NCBI GenBank assembly: GCA_050251035.1
Contig: JBFWNN010000027.1
Location: 1-64,000 of the forward strand
DNA: 64,000 nt
From: Taklimakanibacter sp050251035
GTDB taxonomy: Bacteria; Pseudomonadota; Alphaproteobacteria; Rhizobiales; Aestuariivirgaceae
Reading direction: 5' to 3'
In this document: one piece after another, positions 60,318 through 64,000 of the stretch
Layout of the letters: each line of letters opens with the position of its first letter
How positions within the stretch are numbered: position 1 is the first letter of the stretch
Notes under the pieces: generated by a model
What the model was told of the DNA's origin: nothing
Database searches by the model: none
Seen by the model: the letters and a program-made list of their open reading frames with translations, nothing else
Position numbers and translations under genes: made by a program

Positions 60318-61442
60318 ATGAGCAAGACACGACCTTTACAAAATGTGCTGACGAGCCTCGGTTCGGCGCTCGCCGCCCTGCTCGACGGCCACGCCCGGGT
60401 CGAGCCCACATCTATGCCGCTCGACCAGGCCATCGGACACGTTGCCGCCGAAATGCCGGCCTTGACCGCTCCCCTTCCAGCCCAAAATCGGGCCGCGCTC
60501 GACGGTTGGGCACTGCCTTCGCTCGATCTTGTCGGAGCCTCCCCTTATTCACCCGTGCCGTTGCGCCAGCTGCCGCGATGGGTCGAAGCCGGCGAAGCGC
60601 TTCCGGAAGGCTGCGACTGCGTTCTGAGGCCCGATCTGGTCGAGCGTCACGGCCCGTTGGTGCAAGTCCTAGCCGAAGCCAATCCTGGCCAGGACGTGCG
60701 TCGTGCCGGCGAGGACATTGCCGCCAATCGGCCACTGGTTCTTGCCGGTCGGAGGTTTTGCGCCGCCGATCTCCTGGCCTTGCGCGCTCTGGGCTCCAGC
60801 GCGGTCATGGTCCGCGCGCCGGTCCTCAGCCTCATCGATCTCACTCCTTCCGACGGTGTCGGACTGACCACCGAATTCATCGCCGCTCTGGCGCGCGAGG
60901 CCGGCGCCCGCGTCATGACCGCGACGTCTGTCCGCGACGTTCAGTCGATCACGACTGCGCTGGCTCGCGCCAGTGGCGACCTCATCGTTCTGGTGGGCGG
61001 CACTGGCGCCGGACGCACGGACTGCGCGGCCCAGGCTCTTGCAGAGGCCGGCACGCTGATCGCCCATGGTCTCGCCCTCGCGCCCGGCGAGACGACCGCG
61101 GTCGCAAGGCGCGGCGCAGTGCCCGTCGTGGCGCTGCCCGGCCTGCCGGGCCACGCGCTTGCCGCCTATCTCCTCCTGGTCCGGCCGCTCATCGACCACC
61201 TGTCCGCCCGCCTGCCCCGGCAAGGCTTGACGTTGCCTCTTTCCCGCAAAGTGGCTTCGGCCGTCGGCGTCGCCGAAATCGCGCTCGTGCGTCGCGAAGC
61301 GGACAGCTGGCAGGTGCTTGCCGTGGGCGACTGCACGCTCGATCATATCCGCATGGCCGACGCCTGGCTTGCGATCGGAAGTGACAGCGAGGGCTATGCC
61401 GCGGGGACATCCGTCGAAGCCTTCCCTCTGCGCGCGACCTGA
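60318..61442 (+). CDS. Divergent MoeA-like molybdopterin molybdenumtransferase
   Basis: 374 residues, ATG at 60318 (a TTG at 60312 is possible). MoeA-type order: NRAALDGWALPS (canonical AxDGYA region), EALPEGCDCVLRPD, VGGTGAGRTDCAAQA (weak GGTSxGxxD) and VVALPGLPGHALAAYLL. Several conserved positions differ from canonical MoeA. It lies 15 bases before a second MoeA-type gene, so one of them may have a different role. It is shorter than usual at the N-terminus. Confidence 0.8.
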   Translation: MSKTRPLQNVLTSLGSALAALLDGHARVEPTSMPLDQAIGHVAAEMPALTAPLPAQNRAALDGWALPSLDLVGASPYSPVPLRQLPRWVEAGEALPEGCDCVLRPDLVERHGPLVQVLAEANPGQDVRRAGEDIAANRPLVLAGRRFCAADLLALRALGSSAVMVRAPVLSLIDLTPSDGVGLTTEFIAALAREAGARVMTATSVRDVQSITTALARASGDLIVLVGGTGAGRTDCAAQALAEAGTLIAHGLALAPGETTAVARRGAVPVVALPGLPGHALAAYLLLVRPLIDHLSARLPRQGLTLPLSRKVASAVGVAEIALVRREADSWQVLAVGDCTLDHIRMADAWLAIGSDSEGYAAGTSVEAFPLRAT

Positions 61443-61457
61443 TATAAGGGCGCGGCC

Positions 61458-63416
61458 ATGAAAAAACCGTCGCCCTCGGCCCCGTCCCACCCCCGGCAGG
61501 GCATGGGCCAGGATCAGTTCCTGACCGTATTGTCGCGCGAAGAAGCGCTTGCCCGCTTCCAGGCGGCCTTGTTTCCGCGCCCGGTGCCAGGCGAGACGCG
61601 GCGGCTCGCGGACGCGCTCGGTCTGGCGCTGTCGGGCGATATTGCCGCGCCGATCGACGTTCCGCCCTTCGACCGCTCGAATGTCGACGGCTTTGCCGTG
61701 CGTTCCGCCGATATCGCTGCGGCTTCGGAAGCCGTCCCGATCCGGCTCGATCTCACCGCCGAAACCATCCATTGCGGCACCGCTCCCGTGGAAACGGTCG
61801 AAACCGGCCTTGCGACGGTGATCGCCACCGGCGGGCCCGTGCCGCGCGGTGCCGACGCGGTCGTCATGGTCGAGCACACTCAGCCCGCAGGCGCCGATGC
61901 GATCGAGATACGGCGCAGCGCGGCGCCCGGCCAGTTCATCTCCTATGCCGGCTCCGACATCGCGCGTGGTGAAGTGCTGTTGCGTGCGGGCACCCTGCTC
62001 GGCTCCCGTGAAATCGGCATGCTCGCCGCCTGCGGCATCGCCAGCGTCACGGTGGCGCGCAAGCCGCGCGTGGCCGTGCTGTCGACCGGTGACGAGCTCG
62101 TCCAGCCCGGTGAGCCGCTCCGGCCGGCCGGCGTCTATGATAGCAACGGCGCCATCGTCAGCGCGGCCATAGCGGAGAATGGCGGCGAGGCTGTCTTTCA
62201 CGGCGCCGTCGCCGACGACGAAATCCGGCTCGAAAGGGCCATGCGCGAGGCGTTGGCGGTCTGCGACATGCTGATCCTTTCAGGCGGCACGTCCAAGGGT
62301 GCGGGCGATGTCAGCCACCGCATCGTCGCCCGTCTGGGCAAGCCGGGCATCATTGCGCATGGCGTTGCGCTCAAACCCGGCAAGCCGCTCTGCCTTGCCG
62401 TGTGCGACGGCAAGCCCGTCGTCATATTGCCGGGCTTTCCGACCTCGGCCATGTTCACCTTCCATGACATGATCGTGCCGGTGCTGCGCCGCATGGCCGG
62501 CCTGCCGCCGCGTGCCGACACCCATGTCACGGCGCGGGTGCCGCTGCGCATCGCCTCCGAGCTCGGCCGCACGGAATTCGTCATGGTGTCGCTGATCGAA
62601 GGTGAAGACGGGCTGGTCGCCTATCCGACAGGCAAGGGCTCGGGGGCGATCACCTCCTTTTCGCAGGCCGACGGCTTCCTGCGCATCGACGCGCTGGCCG
62701 ATCACCTGCCGGCGGAAAGCGCGGCCGAGGTTACGCTGTTCTCGCCGCATCTGCGCCTGCCGGACCTCGTCGTCATCGGCAGCCATTGCACCGGGCTCGA
62801 CCTCGTGCTGGAGCCGCTCGCTCGTGCCGGCCTCAGGGCGCGCACGCTCGCCGTCGGCAGCCTCGGCGGACTGACGGCGGCCCGCCGTGGCGAATGCGAT
62901 CTGGCGCCGATCCACCTGCTCGACGAGAAGACCGGGACGTACAATGTCTCTTATCTCGGCGCGGGACTGGATCTGGTGCCGGGCTGGCGGCGCATGCAGG
63001 GCATCGTCTATCGCCCTGGCGACACCCGTTTCGAGGGCCGGTCCGTCGCAGACGCCGTCGCGGCGGCCCTCGCCGATCCCGGCTGCCTGATGGTCAACCG
63101 CAATCAGGGCGCCGGTACGCGCATTCTCATCGACCGGCTGCTGGGTGGAACGAAGCCCGGCGGCTATTGGAACCAGCCGCGCTCGCACAATGCGGTGGCC
63201 GCGGCTGTGGCGCAGCAGCGTGCCGACTGGGGCGTCACCATCGCGCCTGTGGCCCATGCGGCGGAGCTGGGCTTCATCCCGCTCGCCGAGGAGCATTATG
63301 ATTTCGCGCTGGTTTCGGCGCGCCGGGAACGGCCGGCGGTCCAGGCCTTTCTCCAGGCGCTGCATTCGGCCGAGGTGCGTGACGCCCTGGAGAAAGCCGG
63401 CTTCCGCCCGGCTTGA
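61458..63416 (+). CDS. MoeA fused to periplasmic-binding-like (PBP/COG1910) domain
   Basis: 652 residues. Residues 1-430: MoeA with PPFDRSNVDGFAVRSADI, GGTSKGAGDVSHR and LPGFPTSAMFTF. Residues about 430-652: LVVIGSHCTGLDLVLEPLAR, LAPIHLLDEKTGTYNV, VNRNQGAGTRILIDRLLGG and SHNAVAAAVAQQRADWG match the PBP-like domain often fused to MoeA. The binding-like domain probably senses or presents molybdate or molybdopterin. It follows the first MoeA-like gene after 15 bases. Confidence 0.92.
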   Translation: MKKPSPSAPSHPRQGMGQDQFLTVLSREEALARFQAALFPRPVPGETRRLADALGLALSGDIAAPIDVPPFDRSNVDGFAVRSADIAAASEAVPIRLDLTAETIHCGTAPVETVETGLATVIATGGPVPRGADAVVMVEHTQPAGADAIEIRRSAAPGQFISYAGSDIARGEVLLRAGTLLGSREIGMLAACGIASVTVARKPRVAVLSTGDELVQPGEPLRPAGVYDSNGAIVSAAIAENGGEAVFHGAVADDEIRLERAMREALAVCDMLILSGGTSKGAGDVSHRIVARLGKPGIIAHGVALKPGKPLCLAVCDGKPVVILPGFPTSAMFTFHDMIVPVLRRMAGLPPRADTHVTARVPLRIASELGRTEFVMVSLIEGEDGLVAYPTGKGSGAITSFSQADGFLRIDALADHLPAESAAEVTLFSPHLRLPDLVVIGSHCTGLDLVLEPLARAGLRARTLAVGSLGGLTAARRGECDLAPIHLLDEKTGTYNVSYLGAGLDLVPGWRRMQGIVYRPGDTRFEGRSVADAVAAALADPGCLMVNRNQGAGTRILIDRLLGGTKPGGYWNQPRSHNAVAAAVAQQRADWGVTIAPVAHAAELGFIPLAEEHYDFALVSARRERPAVQAFLQALHSAEVRDALEKAGFRPA

Positions 63417-63419
63417 AGC

Positions 63420-64000
63420 CTAAACGCCTGCTGCCTTCGCCAGCCGTTCCGCTTCCGAAAGATCCTCGACCGTATTGGCGTTGAAGAACGGATCGACGGG
63501 TTCTGTCGGCCATGTCACCGTGGCCAATGGATAGCGCGCCGTCCAGCGATCGATCTTGCGCATGTCTTCTTCGACCAGCGCGTGCCGCAGATCGTCGCGC
63601 AAGGCGACCTGCCACAGACCGATCACCGGATGTGTGCGCCCGTCGGACGCGGCGACCGCAAGCTCGGCATGTTCACGCAGCCGGGCCGCATGCAGGCGGC
63701 TGACGAGATCGCGCGGCAGGAACGGGCAATCGCCGGCGGCGCTGACCACCCAATGTGTCCCCGGCCGGTTCTGCGCCGCCCAGTCGAGCGCGGCCAATAC
63801 GCCGGCCAGTGGGCCCGGATTGCCGGCGACCGTATCGGCCACCACCGGCAGGCCGAAGGCGGCAAAGCGGGACGGATCGCCATTGGCGTTCAGAACCAGA
63901 ACGTCGCATTGCGGCGCAAGCCTTTCGACGACATGGTCGAGGATGGTCCGCCCGCCGATCTCGCGCATCGGCTTGTCGCCGCCACCCATGCGCCGCGCCA
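63420..64000 (-). CDS. mobA: Molybdenum cofactor guanylyltransferase (partial, truncated at window end)
   Basis: The visible part reads ARRMGGGDKPMREIGGRTIL from the edge, with AGDCPFLPRDLVSRL (metal-binding Asp) and a C-terminal VDPFFNANTVEDLSEAE. The N-terminal nucleotide-binding LAGGQ-type start lies beyond 64000. It attaches GMP to molybdopterin to give the guanine dinucleotide cofactor. It converges with the MoeA-PBP gene, leaving three bases between stops. Confidence 0.95.
   Translation of the reverse strand, partial: ARRMGGGDKPMREIGGRTILDHVVERLAPQCDVLVLNANGDPSRFAAFGLPVVADTVAGNPGPLAGVLAALDWAAQNRPGTHWVVSAAGDCPFLPRDLVSRLHAARLREHAELAVAASDGRTHPVIGLWQVALRDDLRHALVEEDMRKIDRWTARYPLATVTWPTEPVDPFFNANTVEDLSEAERLAKAAGV

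Noticed and set aside
1..64000. Prophage, insertion sequence or integrated element
   Set aside because: No transposase, integrase, att-like duplication or phage structural gene is visible; gene content is ordinary chromosomal.

Overview
The window is a GC-rich, densely coded chromosomal segment of an alphaproteobacterium, most likely of the Hyphomicrobiales (Rhizobiales) type. The evidence is the sdhCDAB order, the gpsA-tsaD / hemC-hemD / mitofilin-like / HemY-N block, a putrescine-type ABC transporter, Omp25-like beta-barrel proteins and rhizobial-style interspersed palindromic repeats. A genus cannot be named from sequence inspection alone. No phage, insertion sequence, integrase, CRISPR array or rRNA operon was seen. 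One tRNA gene, tRNA-Thr(CGT), is present.

Layout. 1-4.9 kb: amino-acid module with a C45-type amide hydrolase, a D-amino-acid dehydrogenase and an unusual fusion of an ornithine/alanine-racemase-like domain to an arginase-like domain that has lost most metal ligands, then a small Imm32-like protein. 5-8.8 kb (minus strand): amidase, LprI/DUF3298 protein and an ECF-like sigma factor between two VOC genes. 8.9-12.1 kb: class III aminotransferase, a Phd/PemK-type toxin-antitoxin pair with a palindromic operator, an L,D-transpeptidase and a DCC-family protein. 12.1-17.8 kb: methyltransferase, a tctC-tctA-tctB tricarboxylate transporter and a TPR/ATP-grasp-like protein. 17.8-24.7 kb: outer-membrane protein, methyltransferase, prfC and sdhCDAB. 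24.7-28.8 kb: polyamine-type ABC transporter. 28.9-36.6 kb: TerB-like/DUF2007 pair, glycine-zipper lipoprotein, pdxH, SDR, a Cys/Met-metabolism PLP enzyme, a leaderless HtrA-like protease, a deaminase, a PNPOx-family protein and a class III aminotransferase.

36.7-47.6 kb: acetyl-CoA synthetase, DMT exporter, ETF-beta-type methyltransferase, EVE and YciI proteins, gpsA, tsaD, then hemC-hemD-mitofilin-like-hemY and tRNA-Thr. 47.8-50.1 kb: a 52-residue membrane microprotein and two outer-membrane proteins. 50.2-56.4 kb: SDR, FAD-linked glycolate-oxidase-type dehydrogenase, a dioxygenase-hydrolase fusion (MhqO-like plus MhqD-like), and a three-gene envelope module with a vWA-like secreted protein. 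56.5-60 kb: ureohydrolase with intact metal ligands, a second L,D-transpeptidase and small unknowns. 60.3-64 kb: molybdenum-cofactor cluster with two MoeA-type genes and mobA running off the window end.

Shared themes are arginine/ornithine/polyamine nitrogen metabolism (racemase fusion, ureohydrolase, putrescine-type uptake, two class III aminotransferases), aerobic respiration and heme synthesis, and envelope maintenance. The observations most worth testing are the racemase-pseudoarginase fusion, the dioxygenase-hydrolase fusion, the TPR/ATP-grasp-like protein and the vWA/membrane module.
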